From Baylisascaris procyonis (taxonomy: Eukaryota; Nematoda; Chromadorea; Rhabditida; Ascarididae): a DNA stretch of 64,000 nt. Position numbers and translations under genes: made by a program. Under the pieces are notes generated by a model that was not told the origin of the DNA, did no database searches, and saw nothing but the letters and a program-made list of their open reading frames with translations. Location of the stretch: positions 2,418,001-2,482,000 of the forward strand of contig JAZARR010000172.1 in NCBI GenBank assembly GCA_037389465.1, given 5' to 3'. Shown one piece after another: positions 12,001-25,244 of the stretch; the stretch's first letter is position 1, and each line of letters begins with the position of its first letter.

Positions 12001-13635
12001 TTTTGTGAGAACAATGTCAGCGAAGTAGTTTCAGCTCTTATCCATTTCATGTTGTTGTTTTGTAGAAATCTTTGAGAGAAAATATTGATTTATATGAATG
12101 AAGGATTTACAAGGAATATAGGCTGTACATATAGTATAAATGAAAGGAAAATAGTAATTGACGGCGAATAGTAGTAATGGTAGTAATGGTATTAATGGTA
12201 GTAATGCACATCATGTAGGTAGTAATTTGAATGATGACGAATAAAATGCTCTTTATCCGTTGAAGATGTGAATACTTTCGTTACCAATATTTGCATGAAA
12301 TTGCTTGAATAAATACTTGAATTGACGATCGAATTGTGCCCATTAATCGTTTGTTTATTATTGCAGGTATGCCTTTAGGTGAGCATGCGCTTGTGATTCA
12401 TCAATACGGAGATATATTGGATGGATGCGCACATATTGGACCTATTCTCTTATTAGACGATAACCGCAATATATCCGCTATTCTTGGCAATGTGCAAGGT
12501 GATGGAACTGCCAATACTGAAATTGGTTCGCAATTTTTTTTTTTTTTTGGTTTAAAAGATAATGTGCTAGAGTTGCTACGTTTGGTAGAGGATAAATTTG
12601 GCATAAGCTCAAAGATTAATACAAAAAAAATTTTCAAAATTTTTGTATTGAATGATATAATGGTGATTAAAGTTGAAGTAATAGGATGAGGGTATTCGTT
12701 GAAGTAGAGACTGACCCGTAGTGAGATGGAATGATTCTCTAAAAAAAAGACCATAGGAACCAACTGGATCAGGGAGATATTGAATTGGGGCAGATAGAAG
12801 GGATTTGAAGAGATATTTATTTGTAACGGATGCTTTGTTGATTGGCATAAAACAAATTAAATAAATAAATAAATCCATTGTGTTTATTTATTGCATTCTT
12901 TATCGTTCAATAAAGAATCCGTTGTATTCTTTATCGTTTAACATTGAGTATAACTATGTGAAAACGAAAACCTCTCAGAAGGCTCAGAGATTGGTAGTCG
13001 CAAAAAAAAGTTATTTTTCACAATAAACTTTTCAACTACTTTTTTGGAACTATTCAATTTCTTAGAAACAATGATACTGTTAGATTATTAACTTTATCCC
13101 AAACCAACAAAAAATGACAAATAAAAGTCGCTGTGTAAAAGTTTACATTTTTTATGAGCTACAAATGTAAGAAATAATAATTCAGCTATATATTCAACTG
13201 AAAGACAACAAATCATAAGACAGTTTTCCTTCACATTTTAGATTCAATGAAATATTCTGATCTTCTTTCTGATACGCATGGTTACCTCATCCAGAAGATT
13301 CGCCTTGTACCAGGAAAATTGGAATTTTGCTCGTTAAATGTAGCTGTAGATAATTTTTCCAACAGTTCTCCCGATTAGTTGAGACGACCTCATATAGCAT
13401 TGCCCTAGTTGAAGTGTTATTCCTATAGAATCCTAAACAAACCGTAAAAAATATTTCAACAATTTTACATTATTTTTGAGGATTAATTTCAGTGAAAATA
13501 ATCAACCTATCTGATGTATCATCAATAATCGGTCGATCGTTGGTTGTGCACAACTTATCGGTTAGTGATTGGATATTACGTCACAGCGATGAACCACCAC
13601 TTGCATGTGGGATTATTGGACTTACTTCACGATAA
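2547..13635 (+). CDS. secreted WAP/thyroglobulin/TIL multidomain protein with C-terminal Cu/Zn-SOD-like domain (5' end incomplete)
   Basis: Exons read by eye: 2547-2714, 3430-3573, 4015-4632, 5425-5568, 5967-6216, 6842-7110, 7658-7856, 8350-8615, 9238-9354, 9687-9766, 10332-10572, a doubtful 10670-10754, 11741-11898, 12367-12525 and 13493-13635. They give about 1,012 codons in consistent phase. Domain order: two Cys-rich WAP-like modules; thyroglobulin type-1 (IPQCENDG…ECWCVDQFG, ~4087-4170); a WAP-like motif (DDDCFGNQKCC); TIL 1-5; a WAP-like motif split across 9766/10332 (DCPNQQ-KCC); TIL 6; then a Cu/Zn-SOD fold ending LACGIIGLTSR. TIL and WAP modules typically inhibit serine proteases, and thyroglobulin type-1 modules inhibit cysteine proteases. 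The SOD-like part lacks most metal ligands and is probably structural. The first (signal-peptide) exon is missing. The linker before the SOD-like part is uncertain: skipping 10670-10754 and starting at 11734 also keeps phase. Some donors (2714 or 2780; 4632) are guesses. Confidence 0.85.
2820..3070 (+). repeat. degenerate TATACACTT minisatellite followed by (TA)n, in intron
   Basis: From about 2820 to 3010 the sequence repeats variants of TATACACTT/TATACGCTT with a period of about 9-10 bp. It then runs into an AT dinucleotide array at 3030-3070. It lies in the intron between the exons ending at 2714 and starting at 3430, so frames reading across it are artefacts. Confidence 0.75.
10900..11060 (+). 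repeat. dispersed repeat copy sharing a KF-x-KYNVHH peptide with 27.6 kb
   Basis: About 60 bp around 10980-11040 aligns imperfectly with 27635-27695. The + strand frame translates to …EKFAKYNVHHG here and …LKFGKYNVHHK there. This copy lies in an intron of the TIL/SOD-like gene. Similarity at peptide level suggests a decayed mobile-element coding segment, but the family is not recognised. Confidence 0.4.
12160..12215 (+). repeat. TAATGGTAG-type minisatellite in intron
   Basis: Three to four imperfect units of AGTAATGGT lie between 12166 and 12205, in the intron that precedes the exon starting at 12367. Confidence 0.6.
12740..12875 (+). repeat. retroelement-like 3' end with (AAAT)n tail, copy A
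   Basis: This stretch contains ACTGGATCAGGG, GGCAGATAGAAG and TTTGAAGAGATATTTATTTGTAA, then CTTTGTTGATTG and a tail of AAAT repeats. The same order of blocks recurs at 27300-27420 and, in shortened form, at 60985-61065. A family with variable 5' ends and a short-repeat 3' tail is typical of non-LTR retroelements or SINEs. It sits in the intron between the last two exons of the TIL/SOD-like gene. Confidence 0.55.
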
Positions 13636-13636
13636 G

Positions 13637-13680
13637 AATAAATGAAATTGAAATGTTCATGAATATATGCATAATAAAGT
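13637..13680 (+). promoter_or_regulatory. candidate polyadenylation signals of the TIL/SOD-like gene
   Basis: AATAAA hexamers occur two bases after the stop codon (13637-13642) and again near 13673. The second is the more usual distance for a short 3' UTR. Confidence 0.5.
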
Positions 13681-13689
13681 TCACTTTCA

Positions 13690-16600
13690 ACTCTGCTGTA
13701 TAAACCACTGAATTATTTAAATATAAAGAATAAAAGCTAATTTATTACTTGTTCAGTGATAAAATCTTGTTGTAACAGCAAATGATAACTAAAAACAAAT
13801 GATAACAGCTTTGAAGTACCTGATTTCTAATTTCATTTGCATTAAAAAAAAAATGTTGTTCGATAAATTATTAGCTCACTGATCATTTATTCAATTTTTT
13901 TGGAAGCATTAATGGCGATAATTCGTTAGAGAATAATAGAAAACAAAGCAAACGCTTATAAGAGGATTCGTTTAGCAATAAATTTTGGCGAATTTCGTCA
14001 GCTAAATAGGTTTATTGAAGAATATTACACACATATTTTTTTGTGCTACATTAGGAATGTGAAGATTTATGTACTGTGCAATATAGAGAAATAAATAAAA
14101 ATTCCTCAATTCAACGAAAAATTTCAAGATTTCTAATCTAATAAGCAAATATTATGAAAAAAAAAAAAAGGATCTCGAACATCTCCTCTTCGATATAACA
14201 AGCCAGCATTAATTTAAAGCTGCTTAATTTTGCATAAATACTAACGTCATTTCAACATTTGAGCACAACAAATGCATTCAATTTGCTCTAAAATAGCCTC
14301 TCAAATAGCCAACAATGAAATTTCTTTTTTTTTTTTTTTTCTAATAGTACGCGAATTTGAATAAATAAATCTCAAAAATTGTATTTATTCTCTTAATACT
14401 GTTAAATTTCAAATAAGTACCTTTTTATCGAGTGGCTTTTAGATGTGATAAGCTGAAAACGAGAATCCAAATCAATCTTAGAATATTCACCCATTTGAAA
14501 TACCAGGATTTCTGATAAAACCTTGCTGGCTCATCGCATTTTCTGCCCTTTTTCTGAACGCTTTCCAAATAAGTGTCGAAATTGACAATGACAGCGGCTC
14601 AATATGCTATCAGCTTGTCTCTTAGAATTTTGTTTGAATCCGAATTTTCATTATTATTTTTTTTGCGGAGAAATATAATGGAAATTCACATTCACAAAGG
14701 AACCTAGTTATTAAAATGCAGATTATGCTATTTATAGATCAAGACCGAAAAAAAAACGTTAATATATATATGAATTTAAACAAATATGGATAAACTTCAT
14801 CCACTTTAGGGCAAAAAAAAAATTTTTTTTTTCAAAATCAGAATTGGTTGGAATCCCCTCACTCTTCCAATCACTCAAATTCCTTCATTAATTTGTCACC
14901 AAATGCTATCGCGAAAGTCGAAAGACGGTAGAAAAATTAGCAAAATGAACGAAACAGAACGAAGAATTGCCCTCTCATTAATGTAATATCACGCTATTTA
15001 TACTAAATTTCTTACCAAATATAATTTAAGATAAATGCAATAAAAAACATAAATAAACAATAGTCCGTTTAAAATTCACCCTTAAAATGCATTAAAAATA
15101 AATGATTAATCAAAAAATTCAATTGCTTATTATTTAACGATATCAGCCATCATCCTACTTGCAAAAAAACGAAATCATAGATACATCAAGTGAAAATATT
15201 GTCCTCTGATACGCAACAAAGAAGCTTAATAATTAGCACCATGAATTGATGCCACAAAAATTAGAGTCATAAACATCGTTTCATGTCTATTAAATATCAT
15301 TTACATCGTCGAAATGCATTTGCATATTAAACATACCTTTTTTTTAAAATAAATCCAATTTCTATCGTTAAACTACAAGCATTTGATCGCTGAGATTTAT
15401 AAACTAAACAAAAGAAAATGTTATAAAGAATACAGCCAATATATGGGCAGGTAAAAAAAAAAATAATGCTGAAAATAATACGATAGAAGAAAAGAACAAA
15501 TTAACGGATGGAAGAAAAAAAAAACTCAGGATTTAAAATTTTAAAAAATGTTGCCTAGACGGAATATTTTCTGACGAAAACAGCAATCATAAAACAACAA
15601 ATAACGACTTTTTCAGTAATAAACAAAACCAGTGAAAACAATTCATAGTGAAAATGGATGAAAAAAATTAGAGAAAGAAATGAGCTCCTTGCACTTCCTT
15701 TACCAGTCGGTCTCACGATTTGCCAACAAATAAAAAAGCAACTAATTCCCCATTTGTTTTAATTAAAGCAACCTTTCGCCTGAGCCTTCTATAGAAAAAA
15801 AAAAACCATTTCTTCACAACCGGACTAACGCAGCCACTAGTGTAAAATGCACGTAAATTTGCCAACTTTGAATATTTAACAATGCATCCAAACTTGAACG
15901 ATCAATATACAATATCGCAAGCGTGGTCAACCTAGATTCACACTGAATCCACCAAATTCCGTAGCCCTAGCGCCAATAGATTTCAAGTTTTAACTACCCC
16001 AGTGACAGCCACACTGGCAGATAAATGCATATACGTATGCAGAGACACAACGTCACCACAACGTCAAAATTGCAGAAGCTCGAGAAGACAAGTGCTTAGA
16101 AGGAAAAAGATTTAATAATGAAAAACATGACCATGTTATGCGTTTCGAGCAGGCGAAGAGGTCACTAAGGGTAGGGAGGAGGTCACTGAAGACAGGGAGA
16201 GGATCGCTGAAAAATCAAATTGCATGAAAGTACTCGGATGATGGATCTCTGGAATTTCTCTCGAAAACAGCATAAAGTTCCTTTACTTTAATCGGACGAA
16301 GATTTTTTGGGAAATAAAATTGAAAGTGGGGTGTCGGTGGCGGGTGGGAGAGGGGGGAGGAGGATAAGAACGAAGAACTTACAGTTAAACAACAATCCTT
16401 AAGAATTGAAATCAAGTTGGCCTTATGTGGGACTCCTATCCTCCAATACACCACCAGCAAGTAGTAAACTAAAACTACCTCAACTCAAGCATCGTTATAT
16501 ACGAGTACAATGAACTGTGAGATCAATAAAATGGTGATATTGATATAATCTGAATCAAGAGCAGTGAGCTGTGTGATACCCCCCACTGATCATTCTTGTT

Positions 16601-17910
16601 TTAATTACTGTTCCTTTATTGGATTTATTATACTCACTAATAATTTACCTATACTATATTGAATTATTATTAATTATCCCTTATTATTAATTACTGAATT
16701 TAAAAAAGTCTCTCATTACTCTGACATCAAGCAAACAAGAGATGCTCTAAATAACAATTCCCTTACTCTCTTCCCACTTCCTCCTTGCGAGAAGAAATAT
16801 GAAAATGATTAACTCCCGGGATTGCTTGTTCGTCTTCTAAGTGTATTCACCTATTTCTCAACTTACTTTGTTGTTCTTTCCCACTAGAAGTACGTCTCCT
16901 TTCCATCCTTGATATAATAAATGTCAGATGAGTTGCAATAAAAATCAACTTCAGAAAGCTATTTTATAAACCATTATGCTTATTTATTTAGGTCTTTAAT
17001 TTTTATAATCCCAAAATGGCTGTCGCTTCAAATCAATTCTTTCCCCCCTTCCCCCTTAATCAATTCCCTCACAATAAACAACAAGCTTTTCGACGAATGG
17101 AAGAATGACAGCCATCCCCATCCTCACATACGATAATCTACAAGTAGAATGGAAAAATTTGATCCCATTTTACATCATTCTACACTAAGAATAAGCGTAC
17201 AGAATCCTTCTCCATATGGAATCAAACTATGTAATCATTACTAATACTTTCAACAGTGATCTTAAACACTCAATTTCAATCCCTATTAACATATGTCCCC
17301 CCCCCCCCCCAAAAAAAAAATCACACTACTTACTAATCTTACAATAATATATATTTTAGATTCGCATAATTTTTGAAAGAGAATATACATTGATAAGATT
17401 ATCACCTAATTAGCTGATATGATAGCAAGGAACTAAATGCAGAAAGATGCTAATATACTATCCAACCAATTGAAATAATCTGCCACCAACTCATCCCACT
17501 CTTCATTCAGATTATCAACGATAGGCACGATCATATCTCAGAATGCACAATATACGCATCTAAATGAGAATAAATTCACACTGTTTTAACGCATCGCCCA
17601 TCCCTTTATTTCCTTCTCGTATGCGTTGAAGCCATGATGTATCCTCTATGTGATGTTAAAAATAACGCATAGAAGGAGGCGTTGCACAAAAACAGCATCA
17701 CACGATACAAAAGAATAAATGACAACATGTGAGCTAAAAAAAAAAAAAAAAAAACAACAACATTATTACCGTGAAATTAACCAACATAATTCAATCCTGG
17801 CTCGAAAATACTGGCCAACAATAGGAGTTTCTTAGACACAATAAAAATAAAAAGAATAAAATCCCTTAACCATTCACACTAACTACAATCTGCTCTTCGG
17901 CCAAAGAATG
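13690..17910. other. convergent intergenic region without a recognised gene
   Basis: Between the 3' ends of two convergent genes I see only AT-rich DNA with homopolymer runs, a G-rich tract at 16327-16362, and an imperfect ~22-bp repeat (GAGGTCACT…AGGGAG) at 16155-16202. No exon with conserved-looking protein sequence was found on either strand. Confidence 0.6.
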
Positions 17911-17912
17911 CG

Positions 17913-20900
17913 TTAATTTTCTAACCGTTCTGGATCTTCCCCAATTTCAATAGTTTTTAATTCAGTGTCCTGCGATTGCCGATCCACAACCATTGAAAGG
18001 TCACTCCAACGGGACCTGAAATCATTTTTATTGGCTAAAAATTGATAAACTAAAAGGAAGACAGCAAAAAAACAGAAAAAATTATTGAAAAAATTAAAAA
18101 AAAAAAGTTGTCTGAAGTAAGCAAAACGATATGGAAATAGATGTACCTCTACCGTCCCAAAAACAGAATTAAAGTATTTAAAAAACCACTCACCATATAA
18201 GCCAAAGTGGAACAAGCAGAAGAGAAGCCAGAATAACGAAAGAGATTTGTGGAAGTATAGGAATCGAAACAGGGAACAGCAAATGGAACACCACTGCAGC
18301 TATGAGATTACAACCGGCTTCCGTGACCGCTATCAATGCAAACAACGAACCTGAAAATATCCATGTGACTCACCAATGAAGTGATATCGAGAATCATTGA
18401 ATCTAATCTTTTAACTTCCCACAAAACAGCAAGCAAGCCCAAGATTCATCCTTTTCCATCTCCTTCTTCCCTCTTAATCTTCCCCAATTATAAAAACAGC
18501 TCGAAATACTCAAAAATCTATGGCATCCAAAATGTGGAAATTAACCTGAATATCAACGCCAATATTTAGTTTAAAGCCAGCAGTGATCCATATGAGCTAA
18601 TAGCTTCAATATCCTCTTTGGAAGTATCCACTCCCACCCTCACATGACAATCATAAGCTATGAAGCCCTTTATTCACATTCAACGATCATCCTAGTGCTA
18701 GCCAAGCCCCATCAGATCTCTCTTATACTTCAGCATAAAACAACCAAACAAATCGTTATATGCAAATTCCACCAAAATTTGATACTATTCACCATGATCT
18801 TCGGGCATTACAGAATTCGCCATCATAGCACGTAAACCAGTGGCCGCAAATCGAGAAAATGCATCAAGGACAATCACTGAAAATATTCGTTGTTTTATTT
18901 ATTATTTATTATTTTATTATTCAATCACCAAGAAAAAACTCGAATGACCGATAAAAATTCGAAAATTATTTAATCAAATCTCTAAAAAAATAAAATTTTC
19001 TTCCTCATAGGTATTGTGTGAAGAATTCAGACTCGTAAGAGAATCAACGCATCTAAAATAAATATTCGAGAATAATGCATCTCAACGAAATCATCCCCAG
19101 CAACAGATTCTAGTGATTTCGCTTAGGTGCACCATCTCCTATTTTTGGCTGCAAGCCGAAAATCTACCATAAAATTCAAAGTCTTTGGTAAAATATAATT
19201 AAAATTCAACTACACTCGAAAAGGAAACTCCTTTAAAAGAAGACATCACTCCTTGGTTAAGTTATTTCTTCTCTCCTCTAAAAATGTCCGTTTCATAATT
19301 CCCTTTGGTTACCTTCTTTTAGAGCATTTAAATGAAACACGATCCTGACAGAGGAAATTTTGACTACCTTGCCTCAAAAGAAAGAACCCATTTGCATAAA
19401 CCTCCGATCACAAATTCCTAACAGAATATGAGTAAAGGAAATCAACGCTCTTCTTTTGAAACGACCAAATGAATATTTCATTTGAAAGCACAAATTTATT
19501 TGCCTACGACTTACATAAGAAAACAGACGCAGTATTCCAAGCGATCCCAATCCACAATCGACCCAGAAGTCTTGAAACTATGCCTACCAATGCCAAAGAG
19601 CAATCGGCTATATGACGCGAACGTAACCACGGATAGAAGAATAACGTCTGAAACTCAATAATTCATTGGCAGTAAAAATCTTTATAGAACAAACAAATCC
19701 AAGTGCGCTTTCACAACATGCACCGTAAATCGTCAACTATGACCCCTGGCGTCGATTATACTAACCCTCCCCTCCCCTCTAAAAAAACCTCCTGTCCTTA
19801 AGATCAATTTTATTGCAACGAATACCAAGAAAAGAAAAGAGGCAGCTGAACGTAGAATGCTCGATACGGCAGAGAACATCATTGAATGAAAGAGGAAAAA
19901 TAATACAGTTCAAATATTTCAATCTTCTTCTAACATAAAGAACGTCCAAACCAAGCAAATATTTGAAAACAAATGCCAACTTTATCACCTTTAGCTAATG
20001 AAACGACAGAGGATTGCGATACTTGGAAACTTCGGTTTCCCTTCCCTTCCCCTCCCCCCTCCCTTCCCTCTCCTCTCATCATGTCACTTCATATTTTCCT
20101 ACAAACCCGTTTTTCATATCATTCCAAAACATATTTCCTCGTACAGCACTAAAAATAAGCAGTGGTAGTAATGTCACCTTACGTTTACCAGAAACTGCAT
20201 AAATAAAGATAATCATACCGCAAGCGTAGATATTCCCTGTAATGGTCCTTTCAACAGCCCAAAAAGTGCAGCATCCCAATTGAAGCGAAATTTGAGGTAG
20301 TAGAACAAGATATGTGTGGATCCTAAAATAAAATCATTTATCAATAAACCTCTATTTTCGCATATTATGATATAAGCTTATTTCTTTCTTCGATAATTAT
20401 TCCCACGAGAAGAAATTAAATGAGGAAACCAATCCCATCGCATCGCTTTATCATTGAATACTAAAGGAACGAAGTAGAGGCAAAAAAAGCCCGATGAAAA
20501 GCTGACAGAATGGAAAAAGAAAGGAACGAAATTAGTGTAAAGAAATAACAATAAAATTAAGAAACAAATGTCTTAGGAATAAAATAATTTAATGTATTAA
20601 CACTGCAAAAATGTTCCATAAGAAAGGAAATCCCACGACATCCCTACCATACCAAAATGTTTTTTCAATGAACAGAAGTGGAAAAGACTATAGAAAGATT
20701 AACTAAACGAGAAGGATAGCAAATTCCTAGCAACCTAATCCATAAAGATAACTATATTTTTATTTTTTATATTTACTTATCCAACATTTTTACCATCCCT
20801 CTTCCTCCCGATCTTTATTTACCCTTCCCCTAAAAAACCACCTCAGTAAACCGCAATACTTACCTATAAATGCAAGGAATGAAATTCCAAACGAGAGCAC

Positions 20901-23900
20901 CAGTACTGCCAGATGCGATTTCTGTCTTGTTTTCTTCAATGAATTCTGAAATATGAAACAGAAATAACAAAATATCAAATCACGGCACTCTTAACACATA
21001 TTCAATATTTAACTATCAACGTAAAATAACCTTCTATAACTTTTCTCAGAATATTTTCCAACGACATAAAAAAAGGTGAAGGAAACAAAAACGATATTTT
21101 GCTGATCCCTTATTGAAACTTTACGAATGCAATACTCATAAATTTCCTATACACGAATATTGGCACACTCAGAAGTATAGACAGGAAGGCAAGAAGTAGG
21201 AGGAAGGGAGGGGAGAGTGGAAAAAGGATGAAGAGTTAACGCTATCTCGTAAAATTTTAAACCATATTTTTAAAAAAAGGCGAGAGTATGGATGGTCACA
21301 GGAAGAAAAAAAAAAACAGGAAAACAGCACTACAAGTAATTTAATGTGAAAAAAATTATGGCTACAAAGGTAGAAGGCTTACGATCATAGTAGAAATGGT
21401 AAATATATAACCAAAAGCAAACTACGCTTTAATAAATTTAACACTATTTCGTCAATGTTTACACTCAAGAAAACAAAAAATTCTAGCTTACAGTACGATC
21501 AGACCCACATGGCAGCTATGCGAATCCAACTAACATATCCTTCTCGATGCAGAAGCCGCTCATCTATGCTCTACCCGCCCTCCCCTCACGGTGCGTCTGA
21601 ATATATCGAAAACTATCTTCTTTAATCCGAACTGATGTAAACGTCGAGATTAACGAAAAAAATACATGCTCTCTTAAATAAATTCCAAAAAAAAAACAAG
21701 CAAATCAACTTACGAATGTTTTGCAGCCACAAAACGTTCGCTTAGAACGTGGTAGACCACCTTCGCTTGGATGTTTGATATCCGGCAGAAGAAAGAAACA
21801 AAGTATGCAAAAAAGATGCAAAAACGAAAAAGCCGTAAATACCGTTGTAAAACCCACAAGAGGCAACAAAGGCGCACATAGAAATCCTATCGTTCCTGGA
21901 ATATAACGAACTTTTAACATTAGACGAAAGCGACTAACCACCATGAAAAGGAACAGATTCTTATGAGCCAAACTTCCATAACTCCACTCCTAAACCCCCC
22001 TCCTTTCTTTTCCTATTTCCAGAGATGTTTGTATATTTAATCATTTTCTTAATCTTATACTAATAAGTAGTCTTCGATAACAATGCAGTGGTGAAGCAGA
22101 AGATCAAACTACTTCCGTTTCCCCTCTCCCCTCCCCCCTCCTCCCGCTTTTCTATCCCCCTATATCCACATGAGCCTATCAGCACAAGGATGGAACCAAA
22201 TGTGCACAACAGAAATAATTCTAAGCATGTCTGATAAATATTACTCAGCAAAGTAACTACTATCAATCACAGTTCTTTCTTATTTTAAACCTAATAAAGT
22301 GAATATGCGTTCACATTTTTGCATAAAAACTGTAGATTGCATTGATTACTTGATCGATGATCATCTAAGATTGGCTACTTACCTATTTAATCAATAATTA
22401 AAATATTTTGGATTTTGTTGATTAAACGTCAATACATCCTCAGTAAACAAAAATCACAATAATAATTTCATATTCTTCATTAATATTTTCAAATTATTAA
22501 ACGAAAATATCCATGATCTGTCCTAATTAAATGATCTACCATTAAAGCGAAAGGTGGTCGATTCGGATTCATACGTCAACAATGCTTTCATTTATTGCCA
22601 AATATTCTCATTTCAAGCTTGAAGAAAAAAAAAACAAATGAAATCATTTCTACATATGGCTTATGAACGTATTAGAAATTTAATGCTTTTAAAAAATTCA
22701 AAAAGAAAAACTTCAAAAATTGCCCACCTCCAAGACCAAGTGTGCCCTCTAATATTGCAATTGTTCTTGAACGACTTTTATTCGGTGAACTCGAAACTGC
22801 ATCCGAAGCATAAGCAAAACATGACGATATAATCGACATATATCCTCCACAGATCGCAAATAATGCCTCACTAAGTATAAGCCAATGGGCTGAAAGCTAA
22901 ATACCAATTCATATCACCATTCTTACAAATTTATATTTTCGAAGGGAATTAATTCAGAATAAACATATAAATAAACAGAGAATAAAATATAAAACAATTA
23001 ATTAAGCGCATTCGATTAAATCACGTGTGCATCTAAATAAGCTGATTCTATCACTAGAATGTTTGATCTGAACCTCTAATCCTTGGATAACGCATCTTCT
23101 GCCATCCCACCTCTACACCTTTCATCTTATTTAGAACTTTCGAATACACTAAAATTTGTTATGCCTACTCCTTACCTCGTCTAAAACCAATTTTCCACTC
23201 CTCACAACATTTCGCATTCTAACTGAAAGATCTAGAATTTCCGCTTGTTTTTGAAATAGTCAAAAAATACATTGCCCACAACGAATATAGCAACCGAATT
23301 GCGAGAAATTCAATAAATTTAGATATATAAAGAAATTTCATAATCATAAAATATTTTTTCCCCTTGATCGACGAAATAATTTCAAAATTCCTTAAACTCA
23401 TTTATCCCATCACTTCTTATTTCCCATCTACCATTAAATTAAATTAGAATAAAGCAACTCTAAATCTTAATTAAGAGCAAACAAAATCAAATAAAAATAA
23501 AACGAACATAAGAGAAGAATGATTGAAGAATAAGTGTACAATCAGCAAGTATCAATCCTCCAAACGGAACCAGCAATGCCATTTTACGTGATTTCGCATC
23601 ACCAAGACGACCCAATAACGCCGATGATATCCCACCTAACACACACATTGCGACACTACTGCAAAACAATGCATCGATTAATATTCACATAGAGTAACGA
23701 ATATACTTTATATTTTCATTCCTTTAAAAACTTTTAATAACATATAACTTTTAGCTTAGTCGTTTTCTTTAAAATTAACGTCAATAATAATAAATATAAC
23801 AAAAAAAAAATAAAGTTCTATAAATATAGGAAATTACAACATGCTTCTAAGACCTTCTTCTATGAGTTAACTAAAAATGCTAATAATTGTCTTTCACACA

Positions 23901-25244
23901 ACTCTAAAAATATTTAACCGCCAACTGGTAATATTCAGCGAATCTAAGGAAAACAGGGACTAGGGGAAAGTGATATAGGAGCTGTATTTTTAAAAATCAT
24001 GTGCAAAAAAGTAAATCATACTACGGTTACGGTTATTATTTACTTGCCGTATGTAACAGAAAAAACCTTACGCCAACCTGCGCACATCAAGTAAGCGATT
24101 TCAAATATAGATGATAATCAAAAATAGAGATTTCACAAAGAACGTAAAATATCGATTCAAGCTAAGCTAAATGCTTATATCTTAAAGAAGAAAATAAAAG
24201 GTGGGAACGTCTCGATTGAAATGAAATTAGTTCCCCAGGAAAAAAGGCATAAATTTCAAACTGCTGTCTAAATTAATGAGTGCAGAACCTCAATCCTAAC
24301 AATGAGGGAAGACTATAATTTAGGATCAGAAAAAAAAAGAAAATAAAAAAACAACTTAGTATTAAAAAATGAGTAAAAAAAAGATTACTAACCAAAGAAG
24401 AATTATTGTGTTGGCTTCCGTTTGAAGAATTTGATTAGTGGCCGCACTTTTACGATCTGTACAATTCACCGATATACCCAAATGTGTTTCACTTTGTTCA
24501 CAAACCTAAAATTATTTTGTTCAAAAATTGAGTAAATTAAGATTTGCTAGAGGGATATAGAAAATTTTCGCTTCCGTTTTCAAAGATTATAAAAACTAAA
24601 AGAAAATATTTCATTTCATTTAACGATCAAATATCGAGTGAAAAAAAAAAATTCGTGGATTAACAACTGCACCATTCGTAATCAACAATTAATTTAATGC
24701 TCAGCTATTTTTCTAACATCACAGTGACTTCAATCGATGTCTGTTTGGTAAATTTCCCAATTCATTTCATAAATTTAGCTTAGTATTCGACACATCTATT
24801 TTGTTTTCAAATGAAAAAAAAAAATGAAATTGGATTAATGAAGGAATTTAAGCAAATGAACCATTTTTTAAATTAAGGACTCCCACTATCTGCGGCCACT
24901 ATATTCATTAATGAAAGCATGAAATTAGTATCGGTAAGTGAAAGGTTCAAAGAAGAAAGAAAAGGATAGCTGGTTCAACAATACGTATGTCAAGGTACTA
25001 CTGTATTTCAGAAGATTTTCTTTTTTTTTTAAATAACAAAAAGAAATGAAGTAACCTTTTGATAGACAAGTGATTGAAATACCGGAAGGAACATCGATGC
25101 TGTCATCGAATAGACACATAATGGTACAGCAACTCGATCACTGGGATGTAGCACTGGTTTTCTTTTCTTTTCGTCCATTTCAAGTTTAAAAGTTGGTACC
25201 ACAACATCGATATCAGTCTCATCACTAATAGCACTCTCCGCCAT
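17913..25244 (-). CDS. SLC46-family (proton-coupled folate transporter-like) MFS transporter
   Basis: Eleven exons on the minus strand: 25244-25056, 24505-24393, 23658-23508, 22896-22728, 21895-21714, 20945-20864, 20322-20219, 19647-19515, 18876-18793, 18350-18194 and 18015-17913. They total 1,467 nt, with every donor/acceptor phase matching, giving 488 aa. Diagnostic features: a first membrane helix ending SLVYQK; a Cys-containing extracellular loop with N-glycosylation site NCT at residues 77-79; the MFS A motif GRLGDAKSRK at about residues 117-126; and a later segment GPLQGIST. Length and order fit the family's 12-helix fold. Known SLC46 members move folates, related solutes or lysosomal products across membranes, some with protons; the substrate here is unknown. 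The start ATG at 25244 gives MAESAISDET…. The C-terminus is acidic and soluble. A CGCAG just upstream could be a trans-splice acceptor. Confidence 0.92.

Noticed and set aside
12401..12878. Two minus-strand frames of 89-120 codons
   Set aside because: They are shadows of the SOD-like exon and the repeat copy on the other strand.
11741..13635. Functional Cu/Zn superoxide dismutase
   Set aside because: The fold is clear, but most copper and zinc ligands are missing.
22060..22266. Hydrophobic minus-strand frame inside the transporter gene
   Set aside because: It lies between exons 22728 and 21895, but joining those two exons directly gives an uninterrupted phase and a sensible SLC46 sequence (LEGTLGLG-GTIGFLCAP). 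It is intronic.
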